A stretch of DNA of 64,000 bases, taken from the NCBI GenBank assembly GCA_002189035.1, contig NEEC01000012.1, positions 620,001 through 684,000 on the forward strand. Direction: 5' to 3'. The stretch comes from Utricularia gibba. Taxonomy: Eukaryota; Streptophyta; Magnoliopsida; Lamiales; Lentibulariaceae. The notes under the pieces are model-generated. The model did no database searches, had not been told where the DNA came from, and saw only the letters and a list, made by a program, of their open reading frames with translations. Positions 48,001 to 61,302 of the stretch are shown one piece after another (position 1 is the stretch's first letter; each line of letters opens with the position of its first letter). Both the position numbers and the translations under genes were made by a program.

Positions 48001-51000
48001 TATTCATCATTTTCAAGAAATATTTATATTGTTAGTAGATAAGTAATAGTTTATACAATTATGTTTTTTATGAATATTATTAAAAAATTCATGTAAATTT
48101 TTTATTGTTAATGTTTGATCTTTTTTTTTAATTACATTAATTTTCTTACAAATTCGTGACTTATTCTTAATGTTTTATATATTGATATACATATATTTTT
48201 TGGATGAAAATTGTGGAGACATTCATATTCATTATTGTGTTTTGAAAGACTATGTCTGAATGGAAAGAATTGATGGTGTTGAAATCACGGATTTAGCTTC
48301 AAAAAGAATCGAAAATTGTGAATTTGATGTGTGTACTAAATATTTTCAATGTGACATCACAATCAACTACAAACATTCATTTATATTTCAAAGTCAAGTG
48401 GATTTATCTTTACACTAAATATTTTCTTCACTCTAATTTTCTAACACATGTAAGTAGGATTGTTTCATTATGGTGAAAGTAATGCATGAATCATATATTA
48501 CATGATGAATCAATTTCGTATGAGTGATATTATTGATAACCACACATATTTGGATTGCTAGAGATATGATAGGAGATCTTGATTAGATCGACATTAATGA
48601 AGATATGTTTTAATTATTATAATATTATTTTTTGTATTTTTTTTATAAATTTATGTTAATTTTTTTATATTTTTTCTATCATTTTACATTATTTAAAATT
48701 GTTTTATTTATTTCTATTAGGATATCAATGAGTTAGATGAAATGATCAAAAGTCATACTAGACATTTTTGACAATAATCACTAGAAATTTTTAATGTTGA
48801 AAATGTGCCATGAGACATTCCAAAACCCCATGATACTTCATTTTCATTAAATGTGAATATCCCATCTTAAATAGTTAAATTCAATTATAAATATTTACTC
48901 TCTATATACAAAAGTTACAATTGGAGTTATTGGAAAAGTAATTAGAATTGAAAGATTGATAATTATCCTTCACAACTATGAATAAACAACTGGAAGGTTT
49001 TTGTTTTAAAAAATATATATATATATATTGTAAATAAAGAACTAATTATGACCATTTTAAAAAATATATGTATTATAAGAAAAATGATAATTCAATCCAA
49101 AATCAATTACATAATTCTTCCGATTACTATAATCATTAATTAGAGTTACTAGGGAGCATACTTATAAATGATAACAAAAACTAATGCAAATTCTTACATA
49201 ATAAAAGAAAGTATTCTTAACAAACATAATAAAATAGAAAATCAGAATTAGTATCTTAACTTTTTTTAATACTTCCAATCCGAATACAAATGATATTAGA
49301 TTATGTGTTTTTACAAGTCTTTCAAAAAAAATTCCATTTGTAGGAATATAGAAATGTTGCATTATAAATCTATTTATAAAACATTAGAAAGTTGTTTAAA
49401 CCTAAAAAATAAAAATTAACTTATGAAATTCTTAACTAAAATCATTATTCAACTTTTTGTCGACATGTATGGTGAATCATCCATCAACAAAATGCTAGTA
49501 TATATATACCAACCATAAAAACATAATATTTTCATATTCTTTGAAGCTATTTTAATGAAATCATACTTGCCAACTTATTGAGGACTTGAAAATTTGTGGT
49601 GATGCATTTTCTCACATCTCATATAAATAGTAGGTTTGACACCTCTTCCATGAATACAAAATATAAATAAAAAAATAAATATAATATTTGTATTTTACCC
49701 TCCACGCAAGGACTAAAGTGCAATGTCGAAATATTGAGTATATCATTCCATAAACTCCCTATCATTTTATCGTAAAAACACTGAAATATAACATTTGTAA
49801 TAAACAAAATCATCTAATTGAAAACTAACAAAATATTGCAAATATGCGAAATGCTAAATGAATATCACTCTTACTCAATCATAAATCAAGTTGTAGGGAT
49901 ACTTTTATGCATACCAATGAATGATAAATAATATCTGCAAAAATGTTTGTCAAATATAACTAATTTCTACATTATTGAAATATAATTATTAAATTTACAA
50001 TATAAAAATTATCTAGATTCATACTACTTTAGTTATTATTTCATTGTCTTATTTTCAGCTATCCAATAAGTTGTATTTTCAACTATCACATTTGCGAATT
50101 GAATCATCGTCATCACTTCTACATTGATCATTCACATTATCATTTTTTTAAGTAATCATTTTTGTTTCACACCAAAATTTGTCCATATCCCATAATATAA
50201 GGATATGTGGTTAGATTGTAGTCCATAATTTTGTTTTCCCTTTCAAAAAAACAATATATTTAGCAATGTCATTCATTTTCAACATTTTAACACCTAACAA
50301 CAGACATAATTGAATTATATTAATAAAATCAAAACAATCAAAATAAAATTTAAAAACTACATATATCATAAAAATTTGTTAATATATAAAATATCTTGTA
50401 CTTTTTCAATAAGCTTTTTATGAGAGAAACTCATATAAAATTTGTCTGTCAATTATCTTAATCATTTCTTAGATACTTTACTATTTTGATTGTAAACTAA
50501 TTTTTTTTACATAATTTGAGAAAATCTTTATCCAAAACCTTATTTGAGGTTTAAGGTGAACGTTATTTAAATTACACCTTATTGAATATAATGATGAATT
50601 ACTGAAAATTTGTAACTAATTACAATTTTTTTGTATACATGAGTCAAATTTCAAATTGTAAGATGAATATATATGTATTGTTTTAAATTGAGTAATGAGG
50701 ATATGTCTCATTGTAAATAATTCTTTGATTTCAGTGTTTTCAATCGGAAAATGGGAAAACTATATGCTTATATTTGTCACAATACTAAATAAAATTTTTT
50801 TAGGCTTTTAAACAAACCAATCTTTTGTAATTTGACTATTTTGATTACATTTTTTTTATGCTGACTACTGTCTACATTGCTATATGTAATAAAAAATTAT
50901 TAAAAATTAATAGCTTGTTCATTATTCAACAAACTTTGCCATGATCATTCAACAACTTTGATGATTTCAAGTTTCAAGATCAATAAATTAGTTGGCATAT

Positions 51001-51149
51001 GTCATATTTTCACTAACATGCATTTGTAAGAAAATGACTCATTGATAATGAAAATGAGCTACCTAATATTGATTATACTCCTCATCAATAAAGAAAATAT
51101 CTTTGAAGCAAATTGAATTTGTAACTTGAAAAATAATAATTAATGAGTT
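45099..51149. other. CESA 5' flank, then a very AT-rich gene-poor region
   Basis: The first 500 bases have higher GC and presumably contain the CESA 5' UTR and promoter; no core element could be fixed with confidence. From about 45700 the sequence is strikingly AT-rich, with poly-A/T runs. The open frames at 49162, 49619 and elsewhere are low-complexity and carry no family signature. Decayed transposon sequence is likely but not identifiable. Confidence 0.5.
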
Positions 51150-52570
51150 CTAAACAGGTTTACATGATAGAGGAGGAGAAATGAGTAATCATGAAGTATA
51201 TATATATATATATTAATATGAATTAATATTTAAGAAAGGTAATCTTTTTGAAGAGAAAGAAGATTTTCGAAGAGAAGTTAGAGGATTTTCAATAGAAATT
51301 GGAAATGCGTTTATCGTTGATGACTTGAGATATATTACAAACAAAACATTCAAAATTGTCATTGAAGTATTCATGCAACACATTATAAACAATCTAGAAA
51401 ATGAAAGATTTCAAAACTCATTATGCCTCAGACATGCAAACGGTTAGAGGTAAGATTTCAAAACTCATTATATGTTTAAGATTGCAAAGCTTTATATTGA
51501 AATAGACATTTGGATTAAAGTACCAACAATTAATATAACTTTATTGACTATAACTGGTTATGAAATTCAATATAAATATGCATAGTATGGAATAAGAAAG
51601 ATCTTTGAAAGGGTATATAACATATGGGAGAAATCAGACGAGAAATTTCCAACTTTCTTAAATGAAATTGCATTATAAAATCTAGATACCATATTCCAAT
51701 GGAAATATAGGGAAAACGGAGTCATGTTACACTTACTTTTGGATGTTTCGATCATGTATACATGCTTTCTAACACACCTATCGGGATATTTCGATCGATG
51801 CAATACATTTATATGTGACGTACAGACACAAAATGCTCAATACAGTGATTGTATCTCAATGTGGAAAGTTTTTGCCACTTCTCTTTACCATAGTATATGA
51901 AGAAGCTGATGTTTCTTGACTATGGTTTTCTGAGCTAATGGAAACTTGCATTACTTTAGAAAAATCTACGGGTTTGATTTCTGATCGATGTGACTCTATT
52001 CAAAAGACGACAACAAGAGTTACAATATTTATTAAGAATTCTAAGAATTTCATCATTATTACTTGTACTATCTTCGAATAAATTTCTTTAATAGGTTCAA
52101 ATTTGAGTCTATTCGAAAATTATTTCTTAAAGTATTATACACCCATTATAGAAAAATCCTACAATTATAAGTAAAAGCTCATAATAATAAACATCACGAC
52201 TTGGAATTATTTAATAAATGTGCCTCCCAACATGTGGACGATATCTCTCGAAAGTGGTCAAAAATATGAAACAATGACTATCAACTAAGTCGATGTTATG
52301 AATGGTATTCTCAAATAAGAGCAACATGTTATAGTTATATCATTGACCTAATTACTATTAATTTGAGTTTTATGTTTTAAATTTAACGAAAATTTTTGTA
52401 TGTAATAACACGCAGGCCACCTTTGTTCGATACAAGAAATATATTTCAAAAAATTTGGAATTGGCAACGAAGGAAAAAGCAAATATTTTTGACACAAGCA
52501 CAATGATTGTTTGAATATTGGAACAAATCCAATTCTTATTTGATAGTAGAAATTTATGATCGTACGAATT
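51150..52570 (+). pseudogene. Degraded Mutator-like (MULE) transposase
   Basis: Broken plus-strand frames read YEIQYKYA-stop-YGIRKIFERVYNIWE, SDEKFPTFLNEIAL, LDTIFQWKYREN, then in other frames LPLLFTIVYEEADVS-stop-LWF, STGLISDRCDSIQKTTT and WNYLINVPPNMW..KYETMT. The order corresponds to the MULE transposase: the (K)AYRAK..A.E.(L)YG(x)WEESY..LP.(Y/F)L pre-catalytic block, FPLAFA(I/V)VE.E...SW.WF, ISDRH.(G/S)I, then W..YL..I....W and .YD.MTTN. Catalytic residues are not all recoverable. The remnant is interrupted by the solo LTR at 52577. Confidence 0.6.
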
Positions 52571-52576
52571 ATAGTT

Positions 52577-53105
52577 TGATAATGGAAAAATCGGCCAAGG
52601 GTAATCGGTTCCTAAAAGGCTGCCAAAAGAGATCCCGAGGAGATAATGCCAGACGACAGATCGACGTCTGTCAGAAATCTGACAGGTATAGCCATATGAC
52701 ATAGTTTGAAAAGCGGCTGAATTACGGCACAACAGGCGGCCGATATCTGAAAAGCGAGATCGTATAGCAGGAGCAGAAAGCAATCGATATTTGCAAACAC
52801 CAGAATTCTGTCAGAGTGAGCTCTCCTATAAATAGGAGGAATTATGATGAAAGGGGGGTTGAACAAAAAAAGATTTCTTCAATTTGTATTCTACTCTTCG
52901 CGATCTCCATCTAGTGAAACTCTTTTTCGGCTAGGTCCGGCAGCTCCGTGGTTTTTCCGCTTTCTGGCGATTTCCACGTAAAAAATCCTTGCTCATTCTT
53001 ATTTCAATCGCACCAACCATGAAGAACGTGACGAAGCGTGGCATTCCTGGCCGCGCCTATCACCTGAAATCGGCCTCCCATCGGATACCGATTTCACCCA
53101 TAACA
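52577..53105 (+). mobile_element. Solo LTR with perfect 5 bp target-site duplication TAGTT
   Basis: The LTR runs from TGATAATGG to CCATAACA (TG..CA, 529 bp). TAGTT directly precedes it (52572-52576) and directly follows it (53106-53110). A promoter-like box TATAAATA lies at 52827-52834 within ctcctataaataggag. The segment before the end (tagtgaaac..cagctccgtggtttttccg..tttccacgtaaaaa) is related to the LTRs at 22.1/30.8 kb, and the whole length is related to the reversed copy at 11.5-12.1 kb. No gag-pol flanks it, so it arose by LTR-LTR recombination. Confidence 0.9.
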
Positions 53106-53110
53106 TAGTT

Positions 53111-56100
53111 TATACAAATTTACCAGGATATAACCCCTTCAAAGCCACCAGACATTTGTTAATATATCCTATCACGGTGACTTTGAAGTTCATCAACAGC
53201 CAAAGTTTTCTTTTCAAGAACAATCTCAAGGTATGAACACCAATTTTGATGTTCCTAGTTCATCTACTCAACAACTTATAACGAAAAAGTTATAAATTCA
53301 TAAATTTTTTGGGTTGTTCATAAATATAGAGTAGATATTATCAACACGTAAAACACTCTTTGAAAAATACGAAAAAAACATGATCGATTAACTTTCAAAT
53401 ACAAACATATTTTTAACTCAAATAATTGTTACACATTTATAATAATTGTAATATATTATTATGATACCTTAAAATCTAAGATGCTTATAATTTCTCTTGC
53501 AGTGGATCATGTTCCACATAGATTAGGTATGCAAAATTTATTTTCACAAATTGGAATATAATTATACTATATAAAAAACATATTTTTTATTGTTGTGATA
53601 CGTATATAATATAAATATAATATTTTGTAATTGCGTATGAAAACAAATTTGAATATCTCGTCAAATATTATAAATATAAATATTTTATCTTTTATTTTGA
53701 AATCATAAAATTATAATAGTGAATAATTTTTTCAAAAATATTTTATTAATTATTTTGTTTTAATGATATAAACAGTTTTTTGAAAAAAAATTATTAAATA
53801 TTTACAATAGAAAAGTAATATTCCGATATTTTTTACTTATTATATTTTAGTATGTATATTATCTTTAAATAAAAGTAAATCAAAAAGAAAACTAAAATTG
53901 TAAGATGAGTGATTTTGTATACATAATTGAGGTATTTTACACATATCAGATGATCAGGGAATTAGGTATTTTTGTAGTGAGTGTTATGAAAAATGATCAA
54001 TTGATGTTATCTATCGTAACGATAGACGAGACTGTATGCCACCATATATGATTAAAGTATAAGTAAGTTAATATATTTAATTGCTTTATTTTTTTGAATC
54101 ATATTTAAATATTATTTTTTTGTAATGTATTTAAGACCATATTCTAAATCATTATTAGAGTTGTACATAATAAATTTTAATATTAGAATATTGTTATCGA
54201 AAGGAATGTAAGCTCCTAATCACATATTGTATTATACAATTAAAGTGATTTATTTTGTATTCAATTATTAATAATATTTTTTGTTACAAGAATATAATCA
54301 AATCATTGCTGAAGTACATTTTCAAAGATAGTATCAAGGACAAATTGATTTTTTTATGTGATCAAGCGAATAATCACTGAATGTGTGTTTTAAGTTTTTT
54401 TTTTGCTTTTACAATTTTTTGATTACTCTTTTATGTTTTAAAGATATAAAAAGAAGCAGTATATAAAATATACATTAAAAAAAGACATGATATACGTAAG
54501 CAAATATTTTTTGTTAGAAATGAAAGATGGAACGAGCGGTAAATGATCTCATTTTTTGATTTTATTAATTTTGTATCTGTCATTTATCATTATCATTAAA
54601 ATTATTATTATTAATAATTACAACATAATAATTTCTATATTAAAAAAGGCTTGCCTTGTGTTTTGTTAAAATAATAAACAACTACTATTTGTATGTTTAT
54701 TACGTAACAAATATATATAATATAAAACTAATGTTATTGGTAAATAATTGTTTTATTTTGTAACTGAAATAAACCTTAATTATGCATAGAATAAAATATA
54801 GCAAAACTGAAAATTATAGTATTTTACAAATATTCAACTCTAATATATGCATCTTATAAATTAATGCTGAAACAAAGAAAAAAAATCCAGTATCACACGT
54901 ATTTTGCACCGTTTAGTTAAAAACCCTTGAAAAGCAGCGTCACCCTCCTTATTCATTTTTTTTTATTCATCTTATTCTTCTTTCACCCCGTCCAATAATT
55001 GAATGGGCGTGTGGTTGACACCATCGGGTGGAGACAAAAGCAGCCGCCCAAGTGGCTCACAGAAGCAACAGCCAACGAAGAGATGAAGCCCCGGGCAGCT
55101 GTCTGGGCCCGAAAACCTTGAAAAGAAGCTTTCCATTTGGTGGAGAAGGACAAGATCCTTCCACCCCAGTTGCCCTCCAATTCCACCACCCAAGGACCAT
55201 GGTTTTTTCTCGTTATTTAACTCAGGATTTCCCATCCTTCAACAAAAAGCGCCTGCAGATATATGATGATTCCACCCACCAACAACATTTGCATGACTTC
55301 CGATTGAATGGGGTGAACTTGTGAGGCCATATCAAGTAAGCAACCATGATGCCAACAACGCAGCAGCATTCTGCGGGCTACGGAGATGCTGGTCGGTGGT
55401 CTGCATCAACATAATGGAAGTGGTTGGAATGCAATTTTCTAACGTAGATCATTACGTATAAAAAAAACAAACAAATAAATAGCCCCCACGCAGAGTCATC
55501 GGCTTTGTAGCACCTTCGATCCAACTTAGGCACATGATACCATATACTCCTATTATCTAAAGATTTGCAGAGTGATCATCTTTTCTAAATATATTTATTT
55601 TTATAAGAATCATTCATAATGGTGACAAACTGACTTCATTTAAGCTTTGAAACGCTCGGAACCCAATACCTAACGGAATGTAATTTGCTCAATAATTCAA
55701 TCTTCTTAGATTACGATATCCTTATCTCATAATAAATTAATATTTATTTGATGTAGCCTTGCTTTCTACATCAGTTATGCAGAGCCCTGAAATTTTTGAT
55801 TGTCGTAGACCATTCTTTGATGTAGCAAATAATTGCATGGAATGACACGATACATGTTGAGTCCGACGAAGAGTCCCGAAGGAACAAGTAAGGCCCGTAG
55901 GGAGATTGTGACATGATTTGACCCGATAGCCACTTCCTGCCTCTTATTGAAGACATGCTGTTCCACCATTTGGAAATACAAGTGGAGGAAAGCAATACTA
56001 AACCCTAATAAGTTGTGTGTAACACTGTCTAAGCATCTAACGGTGAAACGAGGGAAAGCTTATCGTCTAGGCAATCTTCCCAAGGGAACGATAGCCAATG

Positions 56101-57190
56101 TTTCCCCATAATGTGGTTGACCTAACATCTCTGAAAATTTCAAATCTGAAAATTAGCTGAAATGAGAAACACCATCTTTTATTAGAGTTGGGTTGGGTGT
56201 ATGGAGATAGGGAATGAAGGGTGAAAAGGACTTCTAACAATTTTCTTGAGAAATAACTAGTCTTAGAGAGAAGGGAGAACTTCGCAAAAGAAAATTTATA
56301 TGAATTTCCAAGTTTTCCTCACATTTGAGAAATAAACATTCATTCTTAGTGAAAAGCCATTTATCCTAGTGCGTGATCATCCTCGGTTTTCATTGTTTAT
56401 GGATTACCATATTGTGTCTTCTTTTTCTATTCTAACTACTTGGTATATTTAATGTTATAGACTCGACGGATCCTCCATTGAATATTTCTGCTATGATCAA
56501 GACTGATGTTCAAAAATTTGAAAACATTACGTTTGTGAAAATTGATAAACAGAAATCTCCCTAGGTGTTGTGTATCTAGAGATATCTGATAATTGATTTT
56601 ATATCGTTTCAAACATGTTATTTTATTAATTTTCAGTGTTGGTTTTTAATTACCTTAAATTCAAATTTCTTATTATTTTATGGATTTTTAGAATGTTTTT
56701 GGATTAATTTGATAAAAAATCAAAATTCAACAATTTATGGACTTGATGGATCATGAATCTCAACTCAAGACTTGGTTAAGATCAATTCTCATAGGACAAT
56801 TAGTTTTAGGTGTAACTTATGCATAAGCTAGATTATCTTATGGTTTTTGGGAAAAAAAGGTCATTTTGGATTTATGAAGAGAAAGTGAATAGAGTAAAAT
56901 AGTCTTAAAAGGATTATTTCATACTTATGAACAAATGTGGATATTATTTGATCAATCTAGTATAAATATGTTGAAAGATTACACTTCATGTGCGTAATAA
57001 TACTCAAAGTTAAAAAGGCTAAAATACACCTTCTTCTAAGCTATTTCATGAGATAAGTTTCATTTTTTACATTGGTATATTTAATTTAATATAATATATT
57101 TTATAATATGTATACTTTTTTTCTTTGTACAATTGCAGGATTACTGCAAACAAATGAAGCAATGGCTTTAAAAAATGAGTAAATGCGAAC
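53111..57190. other. AT-rich intergenic DNA, no gene accepted
   Basis: Mostly AT-rich up to 54950. A GC-richer island at 54960-55400 carries overlapping open frames on both strands (for example 55028-55324 plus and 54972-55235 minus) without recognisable domains. Another richer patch at 55770-56100 could be LTR-derived. No function is assigned. Confidence 0.45.
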
Positions 57191-57332
57191 TTGAGTAAGT
57201 ATAGAAGTAGATTACTTCTAAATACGATGCTTTAGAGTTTACTTTTAACTATTATTGCTTTAGCGTTTACTTTTAACATTACAAGTCGTATTTTGAGTAA
57301 GTATAGAAGTAGATTACTTCTAAATACGATGC
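57191..57332. repeat. Perfect 40 bp direct repeat with internal palindrome
   Basis: The 40 bases 57191-57230 recur without change at 57293-57332. They contain the palindrome GAAGTA-GAT-TACTTC. Between them, ctttagagtttacttttaac and ctttagcgtttacttttaac form a second short direct repeat (about 57230 and 57259). The identity implies a recent local duplication in otherwise decayed sequence. Confidence 0.9.
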
Positions 57333-59201
57333 AATCTCTTATTTGTGCACGTAATTGATTACATGGATTTAATGAATTCGGCACTTCAGGTAATCAATTA
57401 TTTGCAATATTTATTTTTTTATTAACTGTGTTTTTTTATATAGATTTAATAATGTATTTTGAATTTAAATGCTTTATTGAAATAGATAAATATATAGAGA
57501 TGGAAGAGCCTCAAGCATACATAGAATATTGAAATAATGATTGATATTTTGATCTAATGTTATAATTTTTTTTAGTTTAGGATAATTTTAATTCTTTTTA
57601 CATGTGTTATGTTATTTTTTAAATAAATTATGAATTGAGAATTCACATAATAATTTTAATTTATTTTATATAATTTTATTTAAAGAATATTAATATTAAA
57701 ATTAATATATAATATTTTTATAAAATGTTTTATTTAATGTATGGTAAGTTGTGGGCCTGCTCGGTCTAGCCCAACCCAACCAATATTCGAACTTGGGCCA
57801 TGTCAATAATAATATAAGGAATCGTGCTTCAGCTCTACCCTAGCCCAATTTTTGGCAGGATTCCTTTGAATTACAGCTTGGGTGATGACACACATTTTCT
57901 TTGAATTTTACAATATAAAATGGTTATGTTTTATTATGTTTTAAGTTAGGTATATATGGTTTTTCATGTTTTATGTGTATTTATGTTAATTATTTGTGTT
58001 TATGTTAAAAGGTGGAATAAATCAAAGGATTTAGTTGACCACCTTTATTAGTAATGTTTGACTTAGTTAAGTGGGGATATTGGCAGCAAAATCAGACTCA
58101 TAAATGTGTGTAACAAGTAGAGAAAGTCACAATAGCCAAAAAGGAACAAAGAGCACTATTCTGTCACTTGCGTCTGCAAGTTCAGGCCGGGAATAGTGCT
58201 AGTGTCAGGAACAGTTAGAGGCAGGTTCGCTTTCGAACCGCACGATTTCGGTTCGGAACCGAATGGTTCCAATGAGCCGTCAGTTCCAAAATCGAGGTTC
58301 GCTGTGGGCAACGTTTCCGGTTTCGATTCGGAACTGTATCTCAAAACCTTGAACCAACCCAAAACCGGAACTGAGATTTGTGAACTGAATCATAACCGGA
58401 ACCAATTGTTTACTGTTTGCAAGTGTTTTCCAAGCACCCAACAGAATCATTGTGTGTGTATGGCATTGAAATTTTTAATAATTATTAATTTTTTAATATT
58501 TGGATATTATCAAACAATATATTTAACAATATTAATTTTTATATTTAACTAGATATATTATGTAATATACCATGTTAATTTAAATTACTTGATAAACTAT
58601 TCCAATAACGTATAATTAAAATCAATATAATTTGTAACTTAAATAAATAAAATAAATGATTAAATTATTAGTATTTGAACATGCATTTGGTAAAATTAAA
58701 TTTTTTGAAACAAATACAACAAGATTACAAATCATATAAAATGAATAGAGTTATTATTTATATATTTATTTTTTAAAATGAAGATGTTTATATAGTTATT
58801 TTATATAATCTCTTGTAAGTATTGTGTATGTTTCAAATTAATATGAAAACATCATCTATTTCATAAAATTTTTCCAAACTTCATATATTTTGAAAACAAA
58901 AAATAAGATGAATTAAATAGATTATATTTTCAAAATTAACATCACATATTTTATGTCTCTTTTACGGAACACTTACTAGACATCTTTAATAATCGTTTAG
59001 AGTGTCCAAACTCCAGAGAAGATCCCAAAATTAAGTGTCTGGACGACCTCGAACGACAACCCTTATTCTAAAGTACATGTTGCCGAGATATTAGAGGCAC
59101 CTTTAGAAATCATTATACGTGACTCCAAAATTGATTTAAGGGATCACTATTCACTAGAGTATATTTCACACGATGCATATGGGAATATAACGAATTTAAC
59201 A
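57333..59201. other. AT-rich intergenic DNA with hAT-like terminal fragments
   Basis: Near 57748-57860 a gggcctgctcggtctagccc-type stretch resembles hAT subterminal sequence. Near 58196-58390 repeated ggttc/gaacc phrases, including ggttcggaaccgaatggttcc, form imperfect palindromes and resemble 7035-7110. No host gene was recognised. Confidence 0.4.
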
Positions 59202-60256
59202 CTAACAACAGCATAATTGTCTTTTAAAAAAAAAGTCAACAACAAAAGTATTCCAACTACAACATAAGTGTTCAAAAGAATTAATATTAGAGGCTCCATC
59301 TTGTAGACGTGCATGTCTCTCACATATGGGAGGCTGTCCTATTTGGTTCTCATTAACATAACTTGGAACATCATGGTCATACCGTAATCCTTCAAGGAAA
59401 GTCCTCATCTCACCATCAACATTTTGTGATGCATCATCCCTATTAGTATGCGAATAAAGACTTGGAAAAACAGCATTATTTTCCTAAAAAATTAAAGGTT
59501 AGTTTTGATATATAACCAAGTGTATTCTAGAGTAGAATAGCAAAAATGACTTACCGGATTTTTCATTGACTTGTGAGGCGAATCATCAATCAATAATGTA
59601 TTATGACGGTCATATTTTGTGTTCAATCCATTGTTGACAGCCCATACACGCACACATGTGTCCGTAGTCATCGTTTGATCCCACACAAAAATGAGTTTAT
59701 CAAATAATGAAGGTGGAAAGACCCATTTAGTGATTACTTGTAGTTGCTCCCAACAAAATAAATCAATTGCACGAATTGGCACAATTCTAAATACCAACAA
59801 AAAAAAGATGCAACACACGTACCTGCCACTGGATGACCATAAGGCTACATCAAAATTATCCAAACATCACCTAATAAAGTCACAGGCAGATGGACGTAGA
59901 AAGACTGCATAAATTATACCAAAAATTACCTATGATATCTCACAAATCTTGAATGCATATAACACACAAAAATAAGTGTTGTCTTAGTACTTGATTGGCC
60001 ATATATAATTTTATCTAGAGGGATTCGTGATCTTGACGGTCTAGCCCTATACACGATGTCTGCGAGCACACCATTGACATCTAAGATTATCAGCTTTCGT
60101 TGAGTCTCAGAGGCACTCAAAGAGGGTCTGGTATATGCCCAACGGCTCTCATACCAATCCAATTTGTGGCGAAGCTCTTCATTCTCCTTTCAGTTTACTA
60201 TACATTTTGAGTTTCTGTATCTGACTTGCATACAATGCTTCTGTTATTTTCGACAT
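59202..60256 (-). pseudogene. Broken FCP1/HAD-type phosphatase-like gene
   Basis: The remnant belongs to the plant NIF/FCP1-like HAD phosphatase group. On the minus strand: MSKITEALYASQIQKLKMY then, after a frame break near 60184-60187 (gga gaa tga), ENEELRHKLDWYESRWAY and RKLIILDVNGVLADIV (HAD motif I, with DxNG as in this plant subgroup). Next VFLRPSACDFI and CLDNFDVALWSSSGR (motif II) around 59830-59895, SDKLIFVWDQT-like sequence, then HNTLLIDDSPHKSMKNP (motif III) and ENNAVFPSLYSHTN, FLEGLRYDHDVPSYV. A TGA at 59867-59869 interrupts the exon with motif II. Splice borders such as GGCAG|GTACGT and AATCCG|GTAAG are still visible. The 5' end lies about 40 bp from an LTR, suggesting disruption by that insertion. 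Confidence 0.7.
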
Positions 60257-60295
60257 ATTATCTAAATGAAATGATGTCTTATTTTTCAAGCATGA

Positions 60296-61302
60296 TGATA
60301 AACGGAAATTTTAGCATATCGTTGCAAATAAAGCAAATCTCCGTATCAAATAAATTTATAAGCCCTAATTTACACAAAATACAAATTTAGAAAACTTGTA
60401 CAGTGGATGACGGGGTCGATCACGAAGAGCTTGTGCTTGCTAAGTGTTTTAGTAAATGCATAATTCGGGATAACAGTTAATCTTAGTCTAAGCTCGGACT
60501 AATAGTGGTGAACAAGTTCCGTAAACAAGTTAAGTAGACAATATCAGGTCTCAACGCTAAAGCTAACATGTATTGGTTCTAACTTAGAATAATACTAAGA
60601 TGCCTTAAGGGTCTGCAGATGGTGTTATGCTAAGGTGCCTAATTTAATTTATCATGTTTCTACACTCACAACTTCAAATAACCTAAGTCTACCCAGGTCA
60701 TTCATCATATTGTCGGCTAAGCTAGTCCCCAATATCATAACTAACATTGCAATTAGGTCTACCCACATGCAAAACATATAGAATTGGGTCTACTTAGTTC
60801 TATTGGTTCTATCATGGACTAACACCTACTGCTCTCCTCTTGATTTGTTAGTCTACCCCTAAATCGAGCATCTTAGTTGTGAAACTACTTTTTCCCCGTC
60901 TTAGGTTTACCCATGGATTGAAAGAAACAAGAGTTAAGGAACACACATAAGTTTCGTTATTAACCCTAAGCACACACCACCATACTTCACCTTAAGGCAT
61001 CCCTAAGGTTTTAGCGACTCATACTTGGAAAATAAAGCACGATTTCATTCAGATAAGTTGGCGAGAATGATAGAAACATTGTAAGCAAGTCGGGTACAAA
61101 AAAAAACTAGAAATGTTCAGAAAATGGAAAGGAAATAAAGATTGTTCTGTCGCTTGGTTGCTACTGTTCACGGCCCGGAATAGTAGCACTGGATTGGGCT
61201 CCAGTGCTGCTCTTGATGATGAAGGCCTTCTTCCCTCTTCTGAATGGTGTTTTTCACGTTGGGGAAGAAGCCCCCTTGCGTGTGTTCTGTGCTCCCCTCG
61301 TC
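60296..61302 (-). mobile_element. Athila-like LTR, reverse orientation
   Basis: It starts on the plus strand TGATAAACGGAAATTTTAGC. Its first about 480 bp are the reverse complement of the LTR that ends at 61758. Shared stretches include ggggtcgatcacgaagagct, tgtgcttgctaagtgttttagtaaatgcata and acactcacaacttcaaataacctaagtcta. The rest (60776-61302) is taken to be the upstream part of this LTR, because the other copy lacks it. No primer-site sequence lies next to it, so it may be a solo LTR. The outer limit at 61302 is inferred from where the second copy begins. Confidence 0.7.

Noticed and set aside
54972-55324. Overlapping open frames on both strands in a GC-richer island
   Set aside because: Long frames on opposite strands with no recognisable motif. 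Possibly LTR or gene relic, but unsupported.
58196-58552. 118-codon plus-strand open frame
   Set aside because: Its first half is ggttc/gaacc repeat sequence shared with 7.0-7.1 kb and its second half is low-complexity AT-rich DNA.
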